Shown piece after piece: positions 10,201 to 22,208 of a DNA stretch of 64,000 nucleotides (its first letter is position 1; every line of letters begins with the position of its first letter). Both the position numbers and the translations under genes were made by a program. Under the pieces are notes generated by a model that had not been told where the DNA came from, did not search any database, and was given only the letters and a program-made list of their open reading frames with translations. The stretch spans positions 31,317,746 through 31,381,745 of the forward strand of contig NC_134951.1 of NCBI RefSeq assembly GCF_965638725.1. The letters are read 5' to 3'. Origin of the DNA: Aptenodytes patagonicus. Taxonomy: Eukaryota; Chordata; Aves; Sphenisciformes; Spheniscidae.

Positions 10201-13200
10201 CTCTACCTTGCATAATGGCTCTGCAGTTTGTACCCCTTACCCTCCCACTCCTCCTTGTCTGCCTTAGCAGTTGCTACTTAGGCCTTGAGTAGTAAGAGAA
10301 AGTCAGGGGTATTTGTCCCTCTGTCCTTCAGTAACTTTTTGTCAGGTAGCAAGTTAGAACAATGAAGTTGCAGGTGTTCTGAAATTGTAATGAAATGTAG
10401 TTTATTTTAGTTTTCTAGTTTTGATTCTGCGGTTTCAGTAGGTGAGTGTTGCAGGTCTTGACTTCAGAGAATGTGATCCCACATAGTTGATTCTGGGTAT
10501 AAATGTTTCTGGTCTGTGAGCAGGTGGATTGAGCAACTGTGAACAGTTTTGCACATCTTCTGAAGGTAGAGTGAAGTGTCATGTAACTGTGTAAACAATC
10601 ACTTTTGTTTGCATGCTTCTCAAGATGCTACCAAGTTGTGAACAAGAATGTCAGCAGCATGGGATAACCTTACACCTCTCTGCTTTCCACATATCGGTAA
10701 CAATCTAATAGATTACTTTCATAAGCAGTTTTTGCCAGACACAAGTGATTGTTTCAAACCAAGAATTAACATACATGTGAATCTGCTTGTCAGTGAAGAC
10801 AGACTTTAGCTTTCTGTCCCAAAGAAGGGCATGAATTAAAACTTTTATTTTCAAGATGTTTATTCAAGCAAGAGGAAGACTATTCTCTAACTTCTCCTAG
10901 CATAAATGATAGTAGATGGTGCAATCATAATTAACATAACTTTATCCCATATTGGACAGGATACCTTCCCCTAATAGGTGGTCCTGACATAGTAACCTTA
11001 GTTTTGTTTTCCAAGTTTATTTTGATGGATCTAACAGTCTAAATGTTGTTTGGCTTTCTGTTACTAATAGAAACTGCTGCTTCTGTTTCCAAAACCCTTC
11101 AGTGTTAACTTTGCTCAAGGAAAACTCACATGTAAATTGAGAAGAATATGCTGGAGTACCCAACTTGATGGTACAAACGATGAGTTTGGTGTCATTCTGC
11201 TAAAGAAACTTCTACATACAACACTATGCATTTGAGTTTCACTTATGCAGCCTTATACTTTCATACGCTATCTTGACTTTTTTGATAGCTTACCTACCAA
11301 GTAGTTAACTGTCTGAGATAATACAGTAATTTTAAAGCTGTATTTCCAAGCCTCTCGAAAGTTGCTCACATCATTTGAGTTCCCCTAAGCCCCAGGTGGT
11401 CTTAATTACTACAACACTATTTTTATAGCTGATTTCTTATCTTCCAGGTCTTTCTGCTGAAGATGGGTGAAGCCTTGTACTCTGGCTTAATGCCATAACA
11501 CAAACAGCATGCCAGTGTACTACTTGTCTTTAATTTTCATTTGGCTCTGGGAACAGAACTAAACTAGGTTGGCAAAGCTGTCTTAGGATAGTACAGTGTG
11601 TTGCTGCCTTAAGGAGTTGGTCTGCATGTGGAGCTTTCTGGCCAGCAATGGTAAGAAGTGATGGCATTCACATCAAAGGAAAACGTGAGCTTTGCTCCTT
11701 TACAATGTGGCAGCAACAGTTGCCAAGGCAAACAGTGAAACTCAAATACATGCTCAGTTAGGTCCTTAGTTGTATGAATCAGTAAGGTGCTGATGTGTCC
11801 AATTGCTGTTAAGTCAGTATTAACGAAATGAATTCATTTGTAGGGGTTAATTACACATAGAGCTCAAACTTAACAATGCATAATATACTTGCTTCAACTT
11901 TGTATAAGAATTTGAACTGTGCACCCAGTTTCTAGATGTGATTAACAATCTGCATTAAAAAAAAAAAGTAGGATTTATTACTTAACTAATGCTTTGTTGC
12001 CCACCTTCCTCCTTACCCCCATGACGAGTTTGTCTGGTATCATATTGAGTACTCCTAGTTGCATACTAAGGGCAGTCTGCCTACCAAGCTGGATGAATCC
12101 TGATTACTTCTTACTTCCTACCTGCCCCGGTATTGGGTCACGTTAACTGTTTCCAATTACTCTACATTCTTCCCCCCACCCTCCGACTGAAAGGTCTTTT
12201 CTTTACCCTAGTGACCTCATTCTATCTCCTCAAGCTCACTTGCATGCTTTTCTGTTTCTGACAGCCTCCACTCCCTTCTCTTCTACTAGGGAAAAGGACT
12301 GGCTATGATTCCTCTTAGCAGTCTTAAGAAGAGATAAACATGAGATCTGCCAGTGCATGCAAAAAGTGGCACAAGACCTTGTGCAGCTGTATCTGCTTAA
12401 AGCTGTCCTGTCCCTTTTTGCTGTTCTGCTTCTTAAACTAATTGAAAGTGACTTTAAATAAACTATCTTCAGTTGTTTTTTTCAGTTGCTATTTTAGGTG
12501 TTCCCTAGGAGTCTTTTTAATGCACACCTACCTTCTGCTAGGGCATGGCTGGTGTGGCAGATGATGAGTCTTGGAGTTCTTCCGAGTCTGAATTCTCCTG
12601 GTTCCTGTTACTCTGTTGGCCTTTGCCTTCAGAGGATTCTTTTTACTCCTTTTTCATGCCTATTATATTTAGAGTTGTCACCATCCCTCGATTTATCACA
12701 AATAAAAACTGAAATAGTTTTTTTGCAAGTAACTGGCAAACCTTATAGAGTGTTTACAGAAATGGTGATGGTAGTATCTCTGGAGTGGCAGCAAAGTGCA
12801 TGTGAAATTGTCCTATTAGTTTCTTTCTGCTAACTTCTTTCTCGTATTGGTTAGCGTGTTTTTTGCAAGCCATGCCTGTGATTAAGGTGCATCCTTAAAA
12901 CTTCTTACCAAGAAGCTGTCTGAAAACATGAAAAGGATGCCTGGAGGTGTTTGGTCTGCTTTTTCTAAAGGTCCTTTGCAACGTTGTGTGACGCAGCTCT
13001 ACCCATCTGCTACAGTCCAAACTCTTTAATGATATTTATCTTCTCTGTTACTACTACTCTGTTACTGAACTTCCCCTTCTCTGGACTTATGAATGGAGCA
13101 ATGTCTACAATATAACACATTGTTGCAATTCTTTAAATTGCAGTTCACTTTAAGAACTCCTCTACTGCTACGATACCTCTTAGAAAACTCATGTTATTAG

Positions 13201-15127
13201 ACTGTTGATCTGTTGTGACTTCTGCTTAATACTAATCGTTAGATAGACTCACTGTAGTCTTATGGTATATGGTTTGGTGCCTGCAGTGGAGTCTTGGTCT
13301 GACTCCAAATCCTAGATGGCGGTTAACAACCATGACTTACTTGCACATAGCTTTTTCTTCCTGCCCTTTGGTAAAGTGTATTAAGACATTGGCTATCATC
13401 AGGACTTATCGTACAGTTGTCTTTAGGATCTGATCTTTTTGAATTTGCTTTCTCATGGTTGGGAAGCTTTTCAGCATAGATTGGTTCTTTCATGGTCCTT
13501 TGAATGGAAAGGTTTGAGTGTAGAGCACTGAAATACAGTCTCTTCTCCTTATTTTCTCATGTATGCTTGCCCTGATTATGTATGTGGATGGATGCATACA
13601 GCTAGTTTATAGCTGGAAAAAATCTGAACATTGTTACCATGAAGTTACATCTTCTGTTTGCTAGAAGCTAAATTTATGAAGGCAAAGAACTGATATTACT
13701 GTGTCCCAGCTGGGGGGAAAAAAAAAATCAATCACATTTTTAAGAAAGTAAGTCTGTGTTAGGAATTTTGTAACACTGCATCCTCGGCTAATACATGTCC
13801 AGTGTCTTGGGCAATATTTTATTTGGGCATAGAAATACATGGATTCCTTCCAATGTTTGGAGTTGACTGGCCAACATAAGTCATTTTTTCTGCTAAATAG
13901 TTGTAGGATCAGTGATGTTTCTCGCTAGCACCTAAGTATATTTAGTGGGCATTTGGTTCAGCTTGTACCTATGTTTTGGGAAACAAAACTCTCTCTTCTT
14001 CCTCTCTGTTCCCTAGGCAGGTATCATCAGCAGCACTGAAACTGTGGCTGGGCACAAAACTTAACTCCTCTGCTGTAAGGTTCCTCAGTGCATAAAAGCA
14101 TATATTCTTCGTTCATTTGCATAGCAACATCTGCAAATGAATACACAACTCAGAGTAGTTCATCAGCTATCTACTCTGTGGTTGTGTGTCTTGCAGTAAT
14201 TTTATATGTAAATTTAACCGTAGCAAAATAGCACACTACTGGGCAGGAATAACCTGTTCAATAAACTTGCCTGTGTATGTTTTTAGCTAGACTATTACCA
14301 CTATCTTGGTATATTAATAAAGTCATGGGGTAGAAAGGCAGTTAAAGGCAGATGAAGGTTGCCATGTGCCTTCAGCCTTTAGTATGTGAAATGTTCCTTA
14401 GTTAGAAATCTGCGTGCCTTGAAAGTCTCAAAACGTGTTCAAAAGTTCGCATTGTTTTGTTAGACCACAAAGACTTGGCATTTGCTTTCAAGGCCTCCTA
14501 TTTGATACAGGTGGATTTAGATGCATTTTTTTTTTCTACTGGTGGTTCTGTATGTGAATTAATGATGCTTACGTGCAAAGTAAGTCTTTAGCCTTTCACA
14601 AGTGATTCTGCATCTATGTAAAGACTGGTAGTTCTGTTTAAACACTAGAAACTGTCTTATGCTCAGCTTGAATAATCAAGGAGTCTCATCCTTGCCTTCA
14701 TGGGACTACTTAAGGTCAGTGTAACTTTAGTAGGTGTGGTGATGTCTCTCAATTCAGAATGGAAAATACAGTTGTATGGGTATACTAGAAAAGCTATGCT
14801 TTATATAAATACTGGGATTCTTAAAACTTGGTCTCTTGTTGCTATGTTTAGCACATTTGAATTGGTATTTTAATACACTTCCATTTTTGGTGTTGAAACA
14901 ACCCCATAGGGAAACTTTGTATTAAGTAAATGTATTTATTTTCAAGTAATCTTTGCGAAGAAAGGTAACAGGATTCTTACGCAAACCTAACTATTGGATT
15001 AGAAAATAAACCTTGTGAAACTGTTCAGTTGCTCTGCTTTTATTTTTTCATTTTATAATGCTTGGTGTCTTCAAAATAACATTGCTTCACCTGTGCTCAT
15101 TATACTTTTTTTCCCCTCTCTTTACAG
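7213..15127 (+). other. PTP4A1: PTP4A1 intron 1
   Basis: GTGAGT at 7213 and TTTACAG ending at 15127 bound a 7.9-kb intron. Its first 1 kb is the rest of the CpG island, and the remainder is AT-rich. No transposon is recognised. It holds a C-run near 8584-8597, a G-run near 9105, several poly-T runs and an inverted pair of octamer-like sites at 14112-14141. Confidence 0.65.
14112..14141. promoter_or_regulatory. Inverted pair of octamer-like (POU) sites
   Basis: TTCATTTGCA at 14112-14121 and its exact reverse complement TGCAAATGAA at 14132-14141 are separated by ten bases. The left arm with the next base makes ATTTGCAT, the classic octamer bound by POU proteins. The spacer holds AGCAAC, an RFX-type half site. 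This may be an intronic enhancer element; the role is inferred from motifs alone. Confidence 0.3.
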
Positions 15128-15573
15128 CAGTTCTGTGGTGTTCTTGGTCACACATTTATGGAGTTTCTGAAGGGCAGTGGAGACTACTGCCAGGCACAGC
15201 ACGACCTCTATGCAGACAAGTGAACTGTAGAAATTCATTACTACTCCACCAAGAAGCCCCCCTAAGAGTGGTTGACCAGGATAAGAAGTATTGAATTGAA
15301 ATTGGCAGAGCATTTAACAACAGAATTCAGACCTGGATGGGGTAAACCTCAGTGCACTGCCTTTCTTTTGCCTCAGTATTACTGGATTGAAGAATTGCTG
15401 CTTCTTGTTAGGAGGTTCATTTCATTTCCCATTGCTCCCAACTTCATACTTCCAAGCACTGAGAATTTCACGTGGAGTATAGTGAAGTAGACTTCAGTTT
15501 CTCTACATCACTTCTGTATTAGAATTTTTTTTGAATCCTTTCATAATCTTGTTGCATGTTTAACTAAATCAAT
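15128..15573 (+). other. PTP4A1: PTP4A1 exon 2, 5' UTR part
   Basis: A pyrimidine-rich tract ends in TTTACAG at 15127, immediately followed by CAG, a NAGNAG tandem acceptor. The 446 bases up to the start codon contain four upstream ATGs: in-frame ATG 15158 of upstream ORF 2; ATG 15210 (MQTSEL, stop 15228-15230); ATG 15337 (MG, stop 15343-15345); and ATG 15556 (MFN, stop 15565-15567). The last stop is six bases before the phosphatase ATG. Confidence 0.7.
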
Positions 15574-15678
15574 ATGGCCCGAATGAACCGCCCAGCTCCT
15601 GTGGAAATCACCTACAAGAACATGAGATTCCTAATCACACACAATCCAACCAATGCAACCTTAAACAAATTTATAGAG
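15574..15678 (+). CDS. PTP4A1: PTP4A1 coding exon 1
   Basis: Encodes residues 1-35, [20 protein letters not shown] to NKFIE, and ends in phase 0 at donor GAG/GTAAGG. Confidence 0.97.
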
Positions 15679-17387
15679 GTAAGGTCAGGACAGAATTCCT
15701 ACCGATGTATTTTTTTACTGCCTGAACAGCATGCTATATTAACAATTTCCTTCTTTACTAGTTGATAACAGCTGTGAAAGCCGTGTGAAGAGGTACTGAG
15801 ACTTCGTATGTTGACTTTTTTCAAATACTAATGCCGTGCTTCAAAGACGTACAGACAAATCTATTCAGATATACTTTGGCCTTCACAAAAACATACTTCT
15901 GAAAGTGAAGCAAAGAAATAATTATACTGTCTAGTACATTGTACCTTAAGTACATTGTTTAGGTCTGAAAACGGGAATTATCTGGCAGAGTTATGTGTAG
16001 AACAATACAAAGATCTGCTAGTGGTAGGAACTCACATTTAGATTCATCTAAAGCAGTGTAACATTTCCTTGCACCTATTGCATAGTGATTAAAAAGAGAA
16101 TAATTCACTACGCATTATGAATCAGAACCTTAGGAACAAATAACAGGATTGCAATATGCTTTTACTGCCTCTCTCTTCAGTATTAGCAGATCATGGCTCT
16201 AGTGTAGCTTAAGAGAATCCTCGGAGTGTCATAGTGTCTACTTGAGTGAAATTTGTGGTGGTAGGCTTGCTCTGCATCCAAGTTGCTGAAGCTACTTTAA
16301 GTGTTTTGGTACATGCTGACATTGTTTACTGACTAAAGCCAGGTGGCTTGGCATATATTCCTAGTATCTGAATTTGTCATCTAAACCTTGCATCTACCGT
16401 GTTGGAACTATAAAGTACACAGTTAAAAGTGTGTGCATGTATACTAACAATAGGTTCCTCCATAGTTACCTCCTGGTAAGGTCCGAGTTTGTAACGCACT
16501 CCCTCATTAGCAAGATTTTAGGTGTATTATACCTCTAGTTTGCATTCAGTGTGGGATAATTTACAAGAAGCATGGTGACATAACATTTGCTTGCACTTAT
16601 AATCTCACACTAGATAAAGTACGCTTAGGCTATACGCTTCAGTCATTACCCTGACGGTTACAGTGTGAATGATGGGTTGTTGTTGTAAGGAGAATGAAGA
16701 GTGAGTGCTTTTTTTTTTTAAATAAATGGAGGTTAATAGCAAAATAGAAAGTTAAATTTTGTTATGCTCTAGTTATGATAACTCAAGAACTGGAATAAGT
16801 TATTGTCCTGTGCTCCCAATTCTTACCAGTAACAGGTGTTACAATCCTGTTGTTTTAAGTAGAGGGAGAGAAGGGGAGGATCTAAACCTCACTCAGAATG
16901 CTCTTGGTGAAGTATGTAGCTTTGCAAACCAGGAAACTTCCTGTTCCTTTAAAAGGAGTGATCTTTTGGAGATGGGCTACTTATTTCATCAGTGTTTATC
17001 TGGATTTGATTTTAAAAAAAAAAAAGTCAATCTTCAGAAATGTTTGCAGAAGAGCTCAAAGGTATCCGTCATTAGCACACACAAGTTTTCAGTTACTTCA
17101 GCTTTCTGTGTTCTTCACAGGGGTGGCAAGCATTTGTGCAAGTTTACTTACTGAAACTTTTGGAATGAGTTAGTAAGCTAACCTATTGAGAAAGTTAAAT
17201 GGTAAATGAAGTCAGTTTACTCCTAAAGCAGGTGGGTTTTTTTTTGTTTCACTCCCAAGGAACTTAAGAAATATGGCGTTACCACAGTGGTAAGAGTGTG
17301 TGAGGCTACTTATGACACTGCTCCGGTGGAAAAAGAAGGCATTCAGGTTTTGGTAAGTAGTATAGAAGCAGAATTTAAAACCAACCC

Positions 17388-17420
<33 letters not shown>

Positions 17421-20400
17421 AAAATTTCTTTTGACACCACCTTATTAACTCTACAAGGGTATTCCAGTAGCTGATGGAGGCAAAAGCTGTACAGACATCC
17501 TTCTTGTCAGGAAAAAAAATCCAGTTTGAGCAAAATCATTTGCTCAATAAAAACAGATTGAAAGGAATATATTCCTAATATTGCTATAGTTATACTATTA
17601 GAAAACAATAAGCTTGAGTGGTTCCTTTAGCTGTCAGCTCTCTTGTCCATTACGTCCCCTACTTTTTTTTGTATGCACACAGCATACAAGCATAAAGAGT
17701 TCTATCTTTATGTATTTATTTATGTATGTCATGCTATATTCTAGGATTGGCCCTTTGATGACGGTGCTCCACCATCCAACCAGATTGTTGATGATTGGCT
17801 AAACCTCCTTAAAGTTAAATTTCGTGAAGAACCTGGTTGTTGTATTGCTGTACACTGCGTTGCTGGTCTTGGAAGGTGGGTAAAGTTTTAAACATCTGTT
17901 GAATTCCCATCCCTGGTCAGACTTGCTAAGATTTAGTACAAAAGTTTATTTGAGGCAAATGTAAAATAGTCACATATCTAGTATTGGAATGACCTCACAC
18001 TTAAAAGTAGTTCAGGTGATAGGAAACTGTTGTATGTATGTATTAGACATAAATGCCTTTTAGTCAACAGACTGTGCTATTATCACAGCTGTCACACAAA
18101 GACTACTAAATGAAGTAAACAAATACATTCTTGTGTCAAGCATATTGATGGGTGTCCCACTGATATTTTTTGTCTTGCGAGGTCTTACTCTTTTTTTCTA
18201 ATGGGTTTGGTTTTCAGTGACTTACCAGTAAGTTTCTTCTTCATCCCTATTTCAGCAGTATTGTCGGTCTCCTTGTACCAAGGGTATTGTAACCATTAGC
18301 CACAAACAAGTGGGGTGCTCTGGCACATCAAGACCAACTTCCATCCCAGTTGGGGGATGAAAAGTGTTCTCCAAAGTCCTAAAGTTCTGTTTCTGTCTCA
18401 TTTCTAACACTGAGCCTCAAAATTTTTATGGATAATTGTAAATACTCTCTTTTTAGCCCTGTTCCCTCTGTCTGCTGCCACTATCTTAAATACAATTCCA
18501 ACAGTTGTGAGAACATGATTGTTTTGCTGCTATTGTTCTAGACTACCTGGGAACTAGATCTGTTCAAAAAGCAGTTGCCATATTCTAGCCATGCATTTCA
18601 GCATTTCCAATATAAAATGGAGGTTTCTAGTCTTGCTGTTCTTAATCCTGGCTTATCCACTGTTTGCATTATAGCTTCACACTTAACAAAGTTGACTGTA
18701 GTGGTGAATGGTACCAAAACAAGTCCTCTTCAGCTGCTTACAATGATATCTGTTGTTTTTTTTTCCTCAAAATTGGGCAGTTAACTAGTTGAAAAGAAGG
18801 TCCTAGCTTTTTATCGTGTAAGGTTTTTTTAAGTGCCTGAACACATAAAACCACTTAAGCTTGCTACTAGATGCACAAGTCTGTTGCTAGTGTGTGGCAT
18901 GAGGTTTTGTCTTGGGTTTGGTTGTTTTGGAGGGGGTTTTTTTTTGGCCGTAAATTGCTAATGTATTCGATTCTGATTTGTGTCAAGCCTTCCTAACTGA
19001 AAACTGTATTCTGTCAAATGAAGAATACTGTGGCAAGCAAGGAAATCCTAGGGGGTGGGCAATGGCCTGTGGATTGCAGCTGTTCCTAGAACTCGTGACA
19101 CTAGTTCTAGGACTTGTCAGTTCTTATTGGATCTCACCCCTCTTGTGACTTCTGCTTTGGGCTCCTGACTGCTTCTAAGGATGGTTGTTAGAAATCCATA
19201 TGGAAGTCTTCCCCAGAATCAATTAGCTTTGAAACAAACAGGTAAAGATTACTTGCATTTTATTCCTGCTGTCCTCTCCTATACCTAAAGTCAGGTGAAC
19301 AAAGCTAAGGTTGACCAGAGTTAATTTAAACCCCTTCCTTAAGGGTAGCTCAAAAACAGATGGTATAATGGCTAAGTTAATGTAAAAATGCCTTCTGCCC
19401 ATCTTTTTTTGCTTCCCCAGGGAAGAAACATCAGATAGACACAGAAGGACAGAAAAGAGAACTGGGGAAATTAAACTTTCTTCTAAGTATGCACTGGCAA
19501 ATGCTAACCGAATTTCTTTTTTACCAGAGCTCCAGTCTTAGTTGCTCTTGCACTGATAGAATGTGGAATGAAGTATGAAGATGCAGTGCAGTTCATAAGA
19601 CAGTAAGTATGAAGCTAACATCTAGCTGTTGCCAAGATTTAACACATTGATATATCCTTGGGCACTAAAGGAAATTCTGAATGCTGTTCTTGTCTTTCAC
19701 TCTTTTTTTTTTTTTTTGTAAGATATTTGATACATACGAACTTTTTAACGCACATACTGCGTACAGTTATTGTTGTAGGACTTGGCTTGTGGGATGGGTA
19801 TTTTCTGTTTCTGTGGAAACCAGAATCAGTGAGTAATTATTTGAGCAAGTTTTAAAAAACAAAAAACAAACCAAAAAACCTAATGTTCAGTTAGATCTGC
19901 AGGATTGTCTTTATTTGTACATATGAGAGGCAGAATACCTTTGAAATTTAGGTTCTGAGGTAGCTAGACCTAACACTCATTCACGTTTGTGGATCCTTTT
20001 TTCTGTATTAGATCAAAGTGTTCTAAACAGTTACTCCAAGTCTTTTCTGGTAGTCTACCAAAGAAAAATATTTCCTTGGGTTTTTTTATAAATGTATGTA
20101 AGTTGGATGAGAACAATTTTAGTCTCAATGCCTTAACTTCGCAGGTTTCAACTATATTTAAAAGAAGCTGCAGCTCATAAATAATACCAAAATACTTCTT
20201 GCATAATTGCCAAGCCTTTAAAGAATTAAATTCAGCTTGTACATCTTAACAGGCTGGTGTATATTAAGTGAGGAACAGGAAGCCAGGTACATATTCCAAA
20301 CACTCAACAAAAATGTACCCCTCTTTCACACACTTCTGGTTTCAGAAAATCAAGAAAGCTCAATTTCTCTTCAGCTTCTTATTATGGGGAGTTACAATGT

Positions 20401-20925
20401 TTACATACTTTCTTAATATTGTACTATTCTTCATAATTTATTTTAAGAGACCGAATAACTTCAGCTTTCTTAAAAAGACTGTATCATGTCTGCTCTGTAG
20501 CTTCCTTTTGAAGTTTCTTCTAAAGATCTTAATGTAAGATCTTTGGCTTGTGTATATCGGAGGCTAAAACAGTGTCTAAAACATTATGTGCTCCTTTGAG
20601 CATGTGGTCCAATGAGGTATTTGTGAAGGGAAGCTACCACCCTCTCTCCTGACACTTAATGTTTAGTTACCCTTATTTTGGTTACAGTCTTGACTTAATG
20701 GTGTGGGTTTTTTTAAGTGACCTGGAATATTTTTCTCTGGCTGGCAATATGATTTCACTGGGCAGTGGATTAATGTTCTGTTTAAAATATTTTTTTCATC
20801 CATCTAGGAAGCGGCGTGGAGCTTTTAACAGCAAGCAACTTCTGTACTTGGAGAAATACCGCCCCAAGATGCGTCTGCGTTTTAAAGACGCCAATGGTCA
20901 CCGAAATAATTGTTGTATTCAGTAA
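15574..20925 (+). CDS. PTP4A1: PTP4A1, protein tyrosine phosphatase type IVA 1 (PRL-1), five coding exons, complete
   Basis: Joining 15574-15678, 17260-17352, 17745-17875, 19528-19602 and 20808-20925 gives 522 bases, 173 residues and a stop, the same length as human PRL-1. All junctions are GT-AG and keep frame. The catalytic loop HCVAGLGR places Cys104 and Arg110 at the family positions. The general acid loop WPFDDG gives Asp72, and Cys49 (VRVCEATYD), the partner in the redox disulfide, is present. A basic stretch (KRRGAF and YRPKMRLRF) precedes the C-terminal CCIQ, a CAAX box for farnesylation that directs the protein to plasma and endosomal membranes. PRLs have weak phosphatase activity and bind CNNM magnesium transporters. 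The start at 15574 has A at -3 and G at +4, a strong context. No damage is seen. Confidence 0.97.
15679..17259 (+). other. PTP4A1: PTP4A1 intron 2
   Basis: GTAAGG to CCCAAG. AT-rich; I recognise no repeat or other gene in it. Confidence 0.85.
17260..17352 (+). CDS. PTP4A1: PTP4A1 coding exon 2
   Basis: Encodes residues 36-66 in phase 0, from [19 protein letters not shown] (Cys49 included) to GIQVL, and ends at GTAAGT. Confidence 0.96.
17353..17744 (+). other. PTP4A1: PTP4A1 intron 3, with C21-A14 tract
   Basis: GTAAGT to TTCTAG. Contains 21 C followed directly by 14 A at 17390-17424. Confidence 0.85.
17390..17424. repeat. Homopolymer C21 then A14
   Basis: A pure C run (17390-17410) is joined directly to a pure A run (17411-17424). 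The run lengths may be imprecise because such tracts are hard to sequence. Confidence 0.85.
17745..17875 (+). CDS. PTP4A1: PTP4A1 coding exon 3, catalytic exon
   Basis: Encodes residues 67-109 plus two bases of Arg110. It holds the general-acid loop DWPFDDG and the active-site HCVAGLG. The donor GTGGGT at 17876 splits the Arg110 codon (AG/A). Confidence 0.97.
17876..19527 (+). other. PTP4A1: PTP4A1 intron 4
   Basis: GTGGGT to TTACCAG. AT-rich with no recognised repeat or other gene. Confidence 0.85.
19528..19602 (+). CDS. PTP4A1: PTP4A1 coding exon 4
   Basis: Completes Arg110 and encodes [20 protein letters not shown] through FIR, ending two bases into Gln135 at donor GTAAGT. Confidence 0.96.
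19603..20807 (+). other. PTP4A1: PTP4A1 intron 5
   Basis: GTAAGT to CATCTAG. AT-rich, nothing else recognised. Confidence 0.85.
20808..20925 (+). CDS. PTP4A1: PTP4A1 coding exon 5, with stop
   Basis: Encodes the C-terminal part from [20 protein letters not shown] to the CAAX box CCIQ, followed by TAA at 20923-20925. Confidence 0.97.
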
Positions 20926-22202
20926 AGCTCAACAGCCTATAGTACTTCTTTGGGATTAAAGGATGGAAACTAGAATTAAGCAGACTGCATGCCAAAGACA
21001 TGAGTCTGATATTTTTTAGTAGTAAAGGAAGCTTCCTTAGGAGTATTTAATAGGCTAAAGGCTTAGTAGAAATGCAACCTGTATGTTTAGATAAATATCC
21101 ATCTGTTTGGAGACCCAGTAAATGTTTTTGCTGTACCCTGTTTCTGAGCTGTCTCCTTGTTCATTAATGACCAGTTCAAATATCCTTTAATCATGCCATT
21201 GAGTCTTACCCACCTAGTTTCAACTACTAAAAATTGGGGTACTAAAATCAATCTGTAGAGAGATTAGGTGCCAAAATACCCAGCATATCAGCTACATGGT
21301 TTTCCTTATAAATGAGCATAGTTCTGATGACATGAGAACTACCAGCTTATCCGGACCTTAGTATCTTTTTTTCTACAGTCATTTCAATATTGAAGAACAT
21401 GGCCTCTAAGATACTCTTGCCTGCTCACTGTATGTTTTGTCTCCCACAATCGCACTAGAATTACCAGGATTTGCACAGTCTGTCTTTTTAATACTATGAA
21501 TTACAGCAACTTTTTACCCCAGCGTCTGTACTTTTCTGTTATCCAAACCTCTCCATTTTACAAATCATTACTCTCTGGTTACTCATGTAGAAAAATCTTT
21601 TAAATTGTACAGAAGCACACAAGTCTTTAATGTCTCCAGACAAAAAGCCTTACAGTAAAATTAATGTTGGCACTTCATGTGCAACTTAATAGAGGGCCTG
21701 AAAAGGTTGGGAGGGGCTATTTAATATTTCTAGTAAAATGTTGCCTTTGTCTTGTGCAGGAAGTATAGAATATGCCCTTTACTTCAGTAAATATTTTTTT
21801 AAAACGTAGAAATGCTTTGTTATTGTAGCTAAAAATTCTTAATCAGAAAATTTCTGAAAAATCTTGTAGTTTCTTTTACTGTATCTATGAAAGTTGTTTA
21901 CCAACTATTGCTTTGTTGAAAGTGTGATTTTTGTTTTTCTTTTGTTTTTCCTCCTTGAGTTTCTGCTATGACTTGGGCAGACCTCTGTAATATTTTGTAT
22001 GCCTTTCAAGCTGCGTAACTTAATATTTGGATACTTGATAATTTGTTTTATTATGTAATTGATAAAATGGTGATGTGTATTAATGTTAGTTCAACCATAT
22101 ATTTATACTGTCTTGGGAATGTGTGGTTATAGTTCTGTGGGAGAAATAATTTTGCCAGTGTTCACCAGCTTGTAAAATCTAGTGCGAGAGCTTAAACATC
22201 TA

Positions 22203-22208
22203 AATAAA
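22203..22208 (+). terminator. PTP4A1: Candidate poly(A) signal of PTP4A1
   Basis: AATAAA about 1.28 kb after the stop, with a downstream TTTTTGTGTACTTTGT stretch suited to cleavage-factor binding. Confidence 0.5.

Larger units (their letters stand above)
7174..15223 (+). promoter_or_regulatory. Upstream ORF 2 of PTP4A1, spliced across intron 1
   Basis: The frame opens at ATG 7174 (MIRLQSSMTNHIP), reaches the exon 1 donor after exactly 13 codons, and stays in frame into the exon at 15128. It continues through a second in-frame ATG at 15158 (MEFLKGSGDY...) to TGA at 15221-15223. The total is 44 residues, or 43 if the acceptor three bases downstream is used. The part from 15158 alone is 21 residues. 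All its ATGs have T at -3, so leaky scanning to the phosphatase start would be expected. PRL-1 and PRL-2 leaders are, as I recall, reported to carry a conserved upstream ORF that makes translation respond to magnesium; this is the obvious candidate. Confidence 0.55.
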
